NCBI GenBank assembly: GCA_963714035.1
Contig: OY970224.1
Location: 3,534,001 to 3,598,000 of the forward strand
Reading direction: 5' to 3'
DNA from: DATFVB01 sp963714035
Lineage (GTDB): Bacteria; Acidobacteriota; Thermoanaerobaculia; UBA5066; DATFVB01
Length of the DNA: 64,000 bases
This document shows, piece after piece, positions 54,606 to 63,620 of the stretch; positions within the stretch are counted from its first letter, which is position 1, and each line of letters starts with the position of its first letter. The translations under genes and the position numbers were made by a program. The notes beneath the pieces are model-generated. The model made no database searches and was not told the DNA's origin. It saw only the letters and a program-made list of their open reading frames with translations.

Positions 54606-55437
54606 GCGGGCTCTCCCCGGCCGAGCGCCGACAGCGCGGAAGCGGCGATCGCGGCGGTTTCGGTGCCGGCCGGAAATCCCTGGGAACGGAAGAAGTCGGA
54701 AAGGATCGGGTGAGCCCCCTGCGCGGCCTCGGCGAAGGTGCCGACGAACTCGAACGTCCCTCCGTGCAGGAAGGCGACGCGATCGGAGATGGCGCGCGCG
54801 GAGACGATGTCGTGGGTGACGACGACGAACGTCGCCTTCAGCCGCTCGTTCAGGTCCTCGATCAGCTCGTTGATCTTCTCGGAGTTGATCGGATCGAGCC
54901 CGGTCGTCGGCTCGTCGAAGAGGATGATCTCGGGATCGAGCGCGATCGATCGGGCGAGCGCCACGCGTTTGCGCATTCCGCCCGAGAGCTCCGACGGCAT
55001 CTTCCGCTGCGTGCCGGGAAGACCGACCATCGAGAGCTTTTCGGCGACGCGCTGCCTGATGTCGCCCGGCGTCATTTCCGTATGTTCGCGCATCGGAAAC
55101 GCGACGTTGTCGAACACGTTCATCGAGTCGAAGAGCGCGCCCCCCTGGAAGAGCATCGAGACGCGCAGCCGGACCTCGACGAGCTGCTCTTCCGACAGCG
55201 GGACGATGTCGCGTCCGCAGACGAACACCTGCCCGGAGTCGGGCTTCGTCAGGCCGTTGATGTGGCGCAGGAGGACGCTCTTTCCGGTTCCCGAAGGGCC
55301 GAGGATGACCATCGTCTCGCCGCGCTCGACCGTGAGGGAGGCGTCTTCGAGAACGGAGCGCCCCTCGTAGGACTTCCGCAACCGGACGAGGTCCACGGCC
55401 GGGCCGGCCGCGGGATTCGGAGAGTCGGTCCCGGTCG

Positions 55438-55441
<4 letters not shown>
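54602..55441 (-). CDS. mlaF: MlaF-like ABC transporter ATPase
   Basis: A 279-residue ATPase. Walker A GPSGTGKS, Q-loop, signature LSGGM and Walker B IILFDEPTTGLD are intact. MSELSGGMRKRVALARSIAL-like segment and FQGGALFDSMNVFDNVAF are those of MlaF. The ATG at 55441 is shared with the mlaE stop. It powers MlaE. Confidence 0.9.
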
Positions 55442-56259
<818 letters not shown>

Positions 56260-56281
56260 GGGCGGCGATCGTATCAAATGC

Positions 56282-56328
56282 ATGCCCCGCGCCCGGGACG
56301 CCGGAGCGATTTCCGGGACGGGGCACTA
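56282..56328. mobile_element. MITE-like element B3, internally deleted remnant
   Basis: ATGCCCCGCGCCCGGGACG at the left and TTTCCGGGACGGGGCACTA at the right, nearly complementary ends of family B with the middle lost. It fills the gap between the divergent mlaE and plsC starts. Confidence 0.55.
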
Positions 56329-56339
56329 GAATCCGGCGC

Positions 56340-57077
56340 GTGCGGTTCCTCCGCTCGCTCGGGGCCTGGATCGTGATCGTCGTCGCGACGCTGGCCTTCG
56401 GGATTCCCTCGATCTTCGCGGCGTTCATTCCTCCCCGGGGCGACTGGTATCTCCTCTTCGCGCGCGGATGGGCGAGGACGATTCTCGCGGCCACCGGCGT
56501 CTCGTTCCGCACGGAAGGGCTCGACCGGCTCGAGGGGGCCGAGGGATGCCTTTACTTCGCCAACCACGAATCCCTCTTCGACATCTTCGTCCTTCTCGCG
56601 ACGCTGCCGGGCCGGCTCCGCTTTCTCGCCAAGAAGAGCCTCTTTTCGATCCCGGTGCTCGGCTGGTCGATGGCGGCGGCGGGTTTCGTCCCGATCGACC
56701 GCGAGGACCGGCGTCGCGCGGCCAAGTCGCTCGAGGTGGCCGGGCGAAGGATACGCGCGGGAATGCGCGTGATCGTCTTTCCCGAGCAGACGCGAACCCG
56801 GACGGGAGAGCTCCTCCCGTTCAAGAAGGGAGGCGTGCTGCTGGCTCTGAAGACCGGAGCGCCGATCGTCCCGGTCGGCATCGCGGGAACCTTCGCGATC
56901 CAGCGGCGCGGCGGCTTCCGGCTCGATCCCGGACCCGTCGCGGTCGTCATCGGGGATCCGATTCGGGTTGCCGGCCGGCCTCTCTCGGACCGGAACGCGA
57001 TCCTCGCCGAATCGCGCGGCGCCGTCGAGGAGCTGCGGGAACGGGGCCGTGCGCTCCTCGCCGATCCGCCCGACTGA
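56340..57077 (+). CDS. 1-acylglycerol-3-phosphate acyltransferase PlsC-like
   Basis: A 245-residue enzyme with an N-terminal membrane helix (8-30). The acyltransferase motif NHESLFD (HX4D) and the second motif FPEQTRTRTG are present; the usual FPEGTRS has Gln for Gly here. It makes phosphatidic acid. GTG start at 56340. The next gene follows 47 bases downstream. Together with the Mla genes it suggests an envelope-lipid locus. Confidence 0.85.
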   Translation: MRFLRSLGAWIVIVVATLAFGIPSIFAAFIPPRGDWYLLFARGWARTILAATGVSFRTEGLDRLEGAEGCLYFANHESLFDIFVLLATLPGRLRFLAKKSLFSIPVLGWSMAAAGFVPIDREDRRRAAKSLEVAGRRIRAGMRVIVFPEQTRTRTGELLPFKKGGVLLALKTGAPIVPVGIAGTFAIQRRGGFRLDPGPVAVVIGDPIRVAGRPLSDRNAILAESRGAVEELRERGRALLADPPD

Positions 57078-57124
57078 CGCTTCCGGAAAGCCGCTATCAT
57101 CGAGTTTTCGGGAGGAGGCCGCGT

Positions 57125-58195
57125 TTGACGTCCGCCGTCATCGACGAGAAGCAGGTCCTGGACGCGCTCCGGACCGTGAAGTTTCCGGGGCTTTCCCGGG
57201 ACATCGTTTCGTTCGGGTTCGTGAAGGATCTGGCGGTCGGGGGCGGAAACGTCTCGCTCCGGCTCGAGATCACGACGGAGTCCCCGCGCGTCGCGGAGGA
57301 GATCAAGCGCGACGCGACCGAGAAGCTCCGCTCGCTGCCCGGCGTCCAGGCGGTCACGATCGCGCTCGACGCCCGGGCTCCGGGAATGGCCGCTCCCCCG
57401 GGCGCGCGTCCGGCGCCGATCCCGTCCGGCGAGCTCCTGAAGGACGTCCGTTTCAAGGTCGCGGTCGCCTCCGGAAAAGGGGGAGTGGGAAAGTCGACCG
57501 TCACCGCGAACCTCGCGCTCGCGCTGACGCGCCTCGGCTACCGGGTCGGGCTCATGGACTCCGACATCTACGGCCCGTCGCAACAGATGATGATGGGCAT
57601 TACCGGGAAGCCCTACGTCAACGAGGAAGACAAGATCGTCCCGATCGAGGCTCACGGCGTGAAGGTGATCTCGCTCGGCTTCCTGATGGACGTCGACCAG
57701 CCGGTGATCTGGCGAGGACCGATGGTGATGAAGGCGGTCGAGCAGTTCCTCCAGGACGTCGCCTGGGGAAAGCTCGACTTCCTGCTCGTCGACCTCCCGC
57801 CCGGGACGGGGGACGCCCAGCTCACGCTCACCCAGAAGATCCAGCTCTCCGGCGCGGTGATCGTCACGACGCCGCAGGAGGTCTCGTTGATCGACGCCCG
57901 CAAGGGGCTCGCGATGTTCGAGAAGGTGAACGTCCCCCTTCTCGGGATCGTGGAGAACATGAGCTATTACGAGTGCACTTCCTGCGGTCATCGCGAGGAG
58001 ATCTTCAAGCACGGCGGGGGAAGGCGAACCGCCGAGAAGCTCGGCGTTCCGTTCCTCGGCGAGATTCCGATCGACCCGAAGATCGTGGCCGGCGGCGACG
58101 CCGGCACGCCGATCGTCGTCGCGGAGCCGCGTTCGCAGGCGACCGCCGCCTACATGGCTTTGGCGGACAGCGTCGCGAAAACGTTGGGTGCGTGA
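57125..58195 (+). CDS. apbC: Mrp/NBP35-family iron-sulfur carrier ATPase
   Basis: A 356-residue P-loop ATPase. N-terminal MIP18/DUF59 domain (~5-80), P-loop GKGGVGKST (117-125), DLPPGTGDAQ, and CxxC in YECTSCGH. Relatives transfer Fe-S clusters to apo-proteins. TTG start at 57125 with GGGAGGAGG before it. It stands 32 bases from repeat E and 50 bases from element B2. AcnA, an Fe-S enzyme, is a possible client. Confidence 0.9.
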   Translation: MTSAVIDEKQVLDALRTVKFPGLSRDIVSFGFVKDLAVGGGNVSLRLEITTESPRVAEEIKRDATEKLRSLPGVQAVTIALDARAPGMAAPPGARPAPIPSGELLKDVRFKVAVASGKGGVGKSTVTANLALALTRLGYRVGLMDSDIYGPSQQMMMGITGKPYVNEEDKIVPIEAHGVKVISLGFLMDVDQPVIWRGPMVMKAVEQFLQDVAWGKLDFLLVDLPPGTGDAQLTLTQKIQLSGAVIVTTPQEVSLIDARKGLAMFEKVNVPLLGIVENMSYYECTSCGHREEIFKHGGGRRTAEKLGVPFLGEIPIDPKIVAGGDAGTPIVVAEPRSQATAAYMALADSVAKTLGA

Positions 58196-58224
58196 CGCGG
58201 CGATACGCACGGTTATACGGGTCC
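58193..58224 (+). repeat. 3'-flank repeat family E, copy after mrp
   Basis: Begins at the mrp stop (TGACGCGGCGATACGC) and ends GTTATACGGGTCC; 29 of 32 bases match the complement of 37856-37887. Confidence 0.75.
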
Positions 58225-58245
58225 GTGGCGCCTGCCCGCGGGCCG

Positions 58246-58521
58246 GTGCCCCGGGACGGGAATAGCGATAGCGGCGTTCGGAGCGCCGCAGGGTCAGCGG
58301 CAAGGCGACGCGGCGAAGGCGATGCGGGTGCGATCGTCTAGCCGCGGCAACACCGCCGATGGCCCTGCGCCGCCCGAACCCGAAGGGCGCCGGCGCATTG
58401 CGAACGATCTCGGCGTCGCGTTCCGGGCCCGATGCAGGACGGCATCTGCTCCCGGCGCGCGACATTGAGCTCCTTCGCAAGCCGCCGGCGCGCCGCTACC
58501 GTTATTCCCGTCCCGGGGCAC
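58246..58521. mobile_element. MITE-like element B2
   Basis: A 276-bp element with 29-bp inverted ends (GTGCCCCGGGACGGGAATAG... and complement) that differ at 2 positions. Shares internal blocks with B1 (GTTCGGAGCGCCGC, CGCCGCCCGAACCC, GCGCATTGCGAACGATC, CGGCATCTG). No coding capacity. Directly followed by a partial family-A hairpin (CGTAC 58525-58529, GTACG 58537-58541). Confidence 0.8.
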
Positions 58522-58671
58522 TCACGTACGCATTCGGTACGCCTCGCCCGCGGGACATGCGCCCCGAATCCGTCTTCCCGCACGTCTCGCCGCGTCACGA
58601 GAACCCTCGGCGAAGGAGGGTTTCATCACACTTGCGACCAACGGATCGTCCGCCCCGCACTACACTGACGC

Positions 58672-59415
58672 GTGGTCGAGGCGGCCGAGATCCAGCAGCG
58701 TCTCCTCCTGAACCTCGCCGGGGGAATCTCGGCCGAGGAGCTCTCCGGGTGGGCGCGCGAGGTCATCGCGTTCGACGCCGCGGAGGGTCCGACGATTTTC
58801 GCGTCCGACGACGAAATCCTCCGCGACGTCCTGAAGCGCTGCGCGATCGGCACCGAACCCGGCTTCGAGCTCGGCGGCGAGGAGCTCCGCCGGCTGCTGC
58901 GGCGCGTCGCGTACTCGGCGCCGGCGCTCGAACCGCGGGGCCGCCGCGAGGGGCCATTTCTGGTCGCCCTGCGCGCGCGGATGGTCTCGGCGCGCGCCTG
59001 CCCGATCGTCGCCAACTGCTCGATCTGCGGCGCGGCCCTGCGCGCGTCCGAGAAGAGCCTCCCGAAGGTGCTCCGCTGCCGGGGAGCGCTCGCCAGACCG
59101 CCTTCGCGCTCGGCCTCGTGCTCGACTGGGCCCGGGAGACGCGCCGGGCGGACGTCGAGCGGCTCGCCGTGGAGCGGTCCCGCGCCTTCTTCCTGGAGGA
59201 CCGGACCTGCCCCCTCGCGTACGAGCCGTCCGGGGAAGATCTCCTCTCGCCCTGCCTCGCTGAGGCGGATCTGGTGCGGCGCATTCTCCGGCCGGAGCAA
59301 TTCGGGAAATGGCTGGCGGACTTCCTTCCCGGGATCCCCCGGAAGGGCGGCTGGCTTTCGCCGGCGGTCGTCACCGACCCTTCGGACCCCAAGCTCGCGC
59401 ATCTGGACGGACTGA
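58672..59415 (+). CDS. Hypothetical protein, 3' part probably chimeric
   Basis: The first ~90 residues (VEAAEIQQRLLLNLAGGISA, ELSGWAREVIAFDAAEG, RDVLKRCAIGTEPGFELGGE) read like a real helical protein with good codon bias, starting at GTG 58672. After about 59080 the frame turns Arg/Ser/Pro-rich, and another frame of the same DNA holds the DUF2891 remnant. The open frame therefore probably runs out of a true gene into a degraded one. No family recognised. Confidence 0.35.
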   Translation: MVEAAEIQQRLLLNLAGGISAEELSGWAREVIAFDAAEGPTIFASDDEILRDVLKRCAIGTEPGFELGGEELRRLLRRVAYSAPALEPRGRREGPFLVALRARMVSARACPIVANCSICGAALRASEKSLPKVLRCRGALARPPSRSASCSTGPGRRAGRTSSGSPWSGPAPSSWRTGPAPSRTSRPGKISSRPASLRRIWCGAFSGRSNSGNGWRTSFPGSPGRAAGFRRRSSPTLRTPSSRIWTD

Positions 59416-59618
59416 ATCTCTCGCGGGCCTGGATGCTCGACGGGATCGCGTCCGGGCTGCCCCGCTCCGATCCGCGGCTTCCCGCGCTCATCGACGCCGC
59501 GCGCCGGCATCGCGAGGCGGGGCTCGCCTCGGTGACGGGCGAGCACTACGAAGGGGGCCACTGGCTCGGGAGCTTCGCCGTCTACCTCGTCACGCGGCGG
59601 GGAATCGCCGGGCCCTGA
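59094..59618 (+). pseudogene. DUF2891 gene, C-terminal remnant
   Basis: In frame 3 relative to the gene above, ~174 codons from 59094 match the C-terminal half of DUF2891: QTAFALGLVLDWARE, LAYEPSGEDLLSPCLAEADL, HLDGLNLSRAWML, EGGHWLGSFAVYL. The N-terminal ~150 residues of the family are missing; upstream the same frame has no family match. So the gene is probably truncated by a deletion that joined it to the 58672 gene. Confidence 0.6.
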
Positions 59619-59620
59619 GC

Positions 59621-60136
59621 TTACGTCCCCGACGCCGTCGCGACGTACACCATCATTCCGACGGCGAGCGCGACGAGCAGCATGGTCACGAGTATCACCA
59701 ACCAGCGGTCGGCCGAGACGACCCCCCTCTCGATCGCCCGGTTCACGACGTGGTATCGCCAGGCCGCGAGGATCGCGAGGAGCGCCCCGAAGAGAATCAT
59801 GCTTTCTCCCATCGGGAGAGACGTGCTCCACCGGGAGACGCCGGATCGGCGGGAGATCTGCGAGCCGAGCTCCCGCAGCCAGAGCGAGAACCGCGCGACG
59901 AGGAAGCCGAGGCTCATCACGGCGATGCTCGTCCGCAGCCACGCGAGGAAGGTCCGTTCGTTCGAGAGGTATTCGACCGCCCGCTTCTCCGGGGGCGGCC
60001 CGGGAACTTTCTTCGAGAGCGGCTCGGGCACGGGACGGAAAAAATGCAAAGAGGGAGCCATCGGGAGCGTCGGGGATCTCGACGAAGAGGAGACCGGAAG
60101 AGGTCGGGCCCTCGTCCGTTGGCGCGTTTCTCGCAT
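59621..60136 (-). CDS. DUF202 (YidH-like) membrane protein
   Basis: Three hydrophobic helices; the DUF202 signature VEYLSNERTFLAWLRTSIAV begins near residue 54. An N-terminal ~45 residue stretch is Arg/Pro/Ser-rich and of doubtful reality; the start may be the Met of MAPSLHFF at 60061. Function unknown. Confidence 0.7.
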   Translation of the reverse strand: MRETRQRTRARPLPVSSSSRSPTLPMAPSLHFFRPVPEPLSKKVPGPPPEKRAVEYLSNERTFLAWLRTSIAVMSLGFLVARFSLWLRELGSQISRRSGVSRWSTSLPMGESMILFGALLAILAAWRYHVVNRAIERGVVSADRWLVILVTMLLVALAVGMMVYVATASGT

Positions 60137-60252
60137 CGAATTTCATTCGGGTTGATGAGGGAGAGGCCGGTCGACGGAGGCGCGTCGGCCGGCCTCTCGG
60201 TTTGTCCGGCGGCGTCGGTCGAACTGCTTTCTTGTTACTCTGAATTCCCTCC

Positions 60253-60864
60253 GTGAAGAAGCTCATCGCCGCGTTCTTCTCGATCCCGGTGGGATGGTGC
60301 GTGGCGGCCGTGTTCGTCCTGACCGGGGCGGAGACCGCGCTTCTCATCGGATTCCTCGTGCCGGGCGAGGTGGCCGCGATCCTCGGCGGAGTCATCGCTT
60401 CGCGCGGGCGGGTGCCCCTCGCCGCCGTTCTGGGGGCGTCGGTCGCGGGAGCGTGGTGCGGCGATTCGACCGGGTACTTCCTCGGGCGAAAGGCGCGTTT
60501 CTTCGAGCGTCGTCGGCGCAACCGAAACTGGAGCCGAGCCCGCGCCTTCCTGAAGCGAGGGGGGCCCGCCGTCCTGCTCGGGCGATTCACGCCGTTCCTC
60601 CGCACGATCATCCCCGCTGCCGCGGGGGCGGCCAGGATGCCGTACGGGCGTTTTCTGCCGTGGAACCTCGCGGGGGGCCTGGCGTGGGGAGCCGTTTCGA
60701 CGCTCCTCGGGTACTGGGGAGGCCGGAACGCGGAAAAGGTCGTTCATCGCGCGGGTGTCGCGGGTCTCGTTCTCCTCGTGCTGGTGCTCACGATCCTCGC
60801 GGTGCTCTGGCGCCGCTTCCGCAAGCGCCGTTCGAAAGCACGCCGGTCCGGCCGCCGCCGGTGA
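60253..60864 (+). CDS. DedA-family (SNARE-associated) membrane protein
   Basis: A 203-residue protein. DedA signatures: FLVPGEVAAILGGVIASRG, GAWCGDSTGYFLGRKA, GRFTPFLRTIIPAAAGAARM and NLAGGLAWG; catalytic/important acidic residues and Arg in GRFTPFLR are kept. Some relatives are undecaprenyl-phosphate or phospholipid flippases. GTG start at 60253. The tail is rich in Arg/Lys. Confidence 0.85.
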   Translation: MKKLIAAFFSIPVGWCVAAVFVLTGAETALLIGFLVPGEVAAILGGVIASRGRVPLAAVLGASVAGAWCGDSTGYFLGRKARFFERRRRNRNWSRARAFLKRGGPAVLLGRFTPFLRTIIPAAAGAARMPYGRFLPWNLAGGLAWGAVSTLLGYWGGRNAEKVVHRAGVAGLVLLVLVLTILAVLWRRFRKRRSKARRSGRRR

Positions 60865-61003
60865 TCCCATCGGGCGGCGGCGGCGCGCATCCCGCTTCGA
60901 CTACTCGAAGCGGTGGAGTCGCTCGAGGATCCGGAGTGAGGAAGCGCTCATGACCGTGAGCGAAGAGCGCGCGATGCCGAGCGCAGCGAACGCCCGGCCG
61001 GCG

Positions 61004-61243
61004 TCATGCGCTCCCGTCGCCGGAGCCGCCCACGGCGGTCAGCGTGCAGCAGTCGCGCGGCTGATCGCGCATCCCGTCGCCGAAGATCTCGAGGGTCTGG
61101 ACGTGGACCACGTAGCCCTCCGCCGAGTCGGGGCGGAAGACGCCGTTCCGGCCGCACCGCGGGCACGATTCCACGACGCCGTCCTCGACGTCGCGCCCTT
61201 CGGGCAGGCCCGTGAAGTCCTCGAGGGTGATCGTGGGGTGTCT
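61004..61243 (-). CDS. Small Cys-containing protein, zinc-ribbon-like
   Basis: A 79-residue protein; ATG 61243. It contains VESCPRCGRNGVF (Cys-x2-Cys) and a later DCCTL, which might complete a zinc ribbon. No recognised family. Antisense neighbour of a possible small ORF leader. Confidence 0.5.
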   Translation of the reverse strand, partial: RHPTITLEDFTGLPEGRDVEDGVVESCPRCGRNGVFRPDSAEGYVVHVQTLEIFGDGMRDQPRDCCTLTAVGGSGDGSA

Positions 61244-61368
61244 CATGCGCGCCTCCGGTCCGGAAAGGTGCAATTACCGAGCCGGTCGACGCCCGGTTTT
61301 TTCGCCCGGGAAATCTCGTGTTCCGCTGGAACGCTTGTTGCAAAGCGTTCGCCCGGAGGTAATCACGG

Positions 61369-61497
61369 ATGGCGGGCACGATGACCGGAATGGCGGCCGA
61401 CCAATTGAACTCTCTGCGCCGGGGCGAGATCGACACGTTGATCCCCGCCCGGCAGAAACACGTCGTCACCCTCGACGCCAGGATCGACCGATCATGA
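61369..61497 (+). CDS. Candidate 42-residue small protein, coupled to the DUF2383 gene
   Basis: ATG at 61369 after CCCGGAGGTAATCACGG, a strong ribosome binding site. The stop TGA overlaps an in-frame ATG of the next gene (ATGA at 61494), typical of coupling. No homology recognised; it could be a leader peptide. Confidence 0.35.
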   Translation: MAGTMTGMAADQLNSLRRGEIDTLIPARQKHVVTLDARIDRS

Positions 61498-61520
61498 GAA
61501 CGAGCAGGGAGCGACCCGCC

Positions 61521-61958
61521 ATGGCCGCGGGAATCGACGACACCCTCCGACAGCTGCGTTCGCTGCTTTCGGCCGAGACCGCCGCCGTGACGACGTATCG
61601 CCGCGCGAGTCGCGACGTCAACGATTCCGTTCTCGGCAGCCGGCTGACCGCGATCGCCGAGCGGCACGCCGCGCAGGCAGCCGAGCTCCGCCGGCAGATC
61701 GCGCGGCTCTCCGGAGAGGGCGCCGCGGCGGCGGCGCCGCCGGACTCGTGGGCGAAGCTCTCCGACGTCACCCCCTCTCTCGGCGGCGACTCGGCGGGGT
61801 GGACGAGCCTTCGGGAGCGCGAGCGCGTGGGACTGAAGAGCTACCGCGATGCGCTCGACCGCGTGGATCGGTTCGCGCGCGAGGCGTTCCTGGGCTCGCT
61901 GATACCGGCGCAGCTCCGGAACGTCTGCGCCTGGAACGAGCGATCGCCCGAACCGTGA
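61521..61958 (+). CDS. DUF2383 (PA2169-like) four-helix-bundle protein
   Basis: A 145-residue protein, mostly helical, beginning DTLRQLRSLLSAETAAVTTY, with Glu/His spacing of ferritin-like bundles and RERERVGLKSYRDAL near the end. The start at 61521 has GGGAG upstream; ATG 61494, coupled to the small ORF, is an alternative. Relatives are stress-associated; function unknown. Confidence 0.75.
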   Translation: MAAGIDDTLRQLRSLLSAETAAVTTYRRASRDVNDSVLGSRLTAIAERHAAQAAELRRQIARLSGEGAAAAAPPDSWAKLSDVTPSLGGDSAGWTSLRERERVGLKSYRDALDRVDRFAREAFLGSLIPAQLRNVCAWNERSPEP

Positions 61959-61981
61959 GGTCCCGGGCAAAACGAAGGAGA

Positions 61982-62656
61982 ATGAAGATGAAGAGCGGAA
62001 AGTGGGCCGGCGCGCTGGCGGCCGGAGCGGTGCTTTCGGGCGGAATCGTCCTCGCGCAGGGGCGAGGGTCGGCCGGCGCTCCGCCGACGCCCGACGAAAA
62101 ATCGTCGATGGAGGGCGCGGCGCGAGCGGGGGAGGAGCAGCCGGGTACCGAAACCACGATGGGCTCGATGTCGGCGTCGTCCGATCACGCCTTCGCGATG
62201 AAAGCCGCGGAGGGAGGGCTCTCCGAGGTCGAGCTCGGACGGATCGCATCGCAGAACGCCGGCGACGATTCGGTGAGGCAGTTCGGGCGGACGATGGTCG
62301 ACGACCACTCCCGGGACAACGACGAGCTCAAGCAGATCGCGGCGAACAAGGGGATCGCCCTGCCGTCCTCGGTTTCCTCGAAGGACGGGCGGACGGCGGA
62401 AAAGCTCCGGAAGATGAACGGTCCCGCGTTCGACAGGGTGTACATGAAGGACATGGTGGCCGACCACCGGAGCGACATCGCCGAGTTCGAGCGGGAGGCG
62501 CGCTCGGGCAGGGATCCCGACCTGAAGGCTTTCGCGCAGAAGACGCTCCCAACGCTGAGGCAGCATCTTCAGATGGCCAGGGACGCGTCCGCGAAAGTCG
62601 GAGCGACGTCCGCGGCGTCGAAGAAGGCTTCCTCGGAGGCGAATCCGGCCTCGTAG
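61982..62656 (+). CDS. DUF4142 ferritin-like exported protein
   Basis: A 224-residue protein with a signal peptide (1-25, VLAQ cut) and a Gly/Thr-rich linker. The DUF4142 bundle (~68-200) has AFAMKAAEGGLSEVELGRIA, VRQFGRTMVDDHSRDNDELK and AFDRVYMKDMVADHRSDIAE with the paired His/Asp pattern of the family. AAGGAG precedes ATG 61982. Lies 23 bases after the DUF2383 gene, probably in one operon. Confidence 0.85.
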   Translation: MKMKSGKWAGALAAGAVLSGGIVLAQGRGSAGAPPTPDEKSSMEGAARAGEEQPGTETTMGSMSASSDHAFAMKAAEGGLSEVELGRIASQNAGDDSVRQFGRTMVDDHSRDNDELKQIAANKGIALPSSVSSKDGRTAEKLRKMNGPAFDRVYMKDMVADHRSDIAEFEREARSGRDPDLKAFAQKTLPTLRQHLQMARDASAKVGATSAASKKASSEANPAS

Positions 62657-62693
62657 GATCGCGAAGAGCGTCGCCCTCCTTCCGGGCGGCGGC

Positions 62694-62724
62694 GGGCCGC
62701 GGAGCGATCCTCGGCCCTTTTTTT
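62694..62724 (+). terminator. Intrinsic terminator after the DUF4142 gene
   Basis: GGGCCGCGGA-GCGA-TCCTCGGCCC hairpin (one mismatch) at 62694-62717, followed by seven T. Ends the DUF2383-DUF4142 transcript. Confidence 0.85.
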
Positions 62725-62747
62725 ACGTCCTTCTCGCTCCCCGCTGG

Positions 62748-62753
62748 TATATT
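62748..62753 (+). promoter_or_regulatory. Probable -10 box for the DUF2911 gene
   Basis: TATATT 22 bases before the ATG; the leader GCCTTAAGGAGGAACG has a strong ribosome binding site. No clear -35 box at the right spacing, so only moderate support. Confidence 0.35.
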
Positions 62754-62774
62754 CGTGCGCCTTAAGGAGGAACG

Positions 62775-63413
62775 ATGAAGTTTCGCAATGGTATTTCGCT
62801 CGCGATCGCGCTGGTCGCCGGCGCCGGAATCGCGGCCGCTCAGGACCAGCGCAAGCCCTTGAGCCCTCGGGGCCAGGCGGCGACCCAGGTGGGGGGAAAG
62901 TGGACGGCGGACGCTCAGGGGGAGTCGCGGTATTCCGACGGCAAATGGATCGAGGTCGACTACGGCCGTCCCATCCTGCGCGGCCGCGCGAACGTCTTCG
63001 GTGCGGGCGCCGATTACGGGAAAAAGATGAACGCCGGCGCACCCGTCTGGAGGGTTGGCGCGAATCAGACGACGAAGCTTACGACCGAGGTGCCGCTCAC
63101 GATCGCCGGCAAGACGATCGCGCCGGGGACGTACGACCTCTTCGTCGACCTGAAGGAAGGCGCCTGGACGCTGATCGTTTCCACCCAGGCGACGCAGGCG
63201 AAGTACGACCCGAAGGACAAGACCGCGATCTGGGGCTCGTACGGGTACGATTCGAAGTTCGACGTGGCGCGCGTCCCGATGACCGTCGCCCCGCTGAAGC
63301 ACTCCGTCGACCAGTTGACGATCGCGTTCGTCGACATGACGGATGCCGGCGGGAAGCTCGCGGTCGCCTGGGGAGATACGGCCGCGATGGTCGACTTCAC
63401 CGCCGGCAAGTAG
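62775..63413 (+). CDS. DUF2911 exported protein
   Basis: A 212-residue protein. Signal peptide (1-22, AAAQ cut). The DUF2911 core has IEVDYGRPILRGRANVFG, VWRVGANQTTKLTTEVPL, IAPGTYDLFVDL and AIWGSYGYDSKFDVARV. The family is found across Bacteroidota and Acidobacteriota; function unknown. AAGGAGG lies just before the ATG. Confidence 0.87.
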   Translation: MKFRNGISLAIALVAGAGIAAAQDQRKPLSPRGQAATQVGGKWTADAQGESRYSDGKWIEVDYGRPILRGRANVFGAGADYGKKMNAGAPVWRVGANQTTKLTTEVPLTIAGKTIAPGTYDLFVDLKEGAWTLIVSTQATQAKYDPKDKTAIWGSYGYDSKFDVARVPMTVAPLKHSVDQLTIAFVDMTDAGGKLAVAWGDTAAMVDFTAGK

Positions 63414-63440
63414 GTTCTCCTTCCAGGAGGGCGACGAATG

Positions 63441-63464
63441 GCGGGGCTTCGGCCCCGCTTTTTT
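63441..63464. terminator. Intrinsic terminator (GCGGGGC-TTCG-GCCCCGC + T6)
   Basis: A 7-bp GC stem with a TTCG tetraloop and a run of six T on the + strand. A classical terminator for the DUF2911 gene. Confidence 0.9.
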
Positions 63465-63485
63465 CGTATGCGCTTACGGATCGAC

Positions 63486-63610
63486 GGTGAAGCGCGCCGA
63501 GACGCGAGCGAGACGGGATGCGGGTCGCCCGGCGCCGTCCCGAGACGTACCAAGGGCGTACGTTGAGTGGCGGCGCCGGGCGGCTCGCGCCCGTAATCGA
63601 TCGATGTATC
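63486..63610 (-). repeat. Dispersed repeat family A, copy 4
   Basis: GCGAGACGGGATGCGGGTCG, arms CGTAC-N7-GTACG near 63545-63565 (ACGTACCAAGGGCGTACGTT) and CTCGCGCCCGTAATCGATCG. It has the same orientation as copy 1 and lies between convergent genes. Confidence 0.7.
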
Positions 63611-63620
63611 GGCGCGCTGG

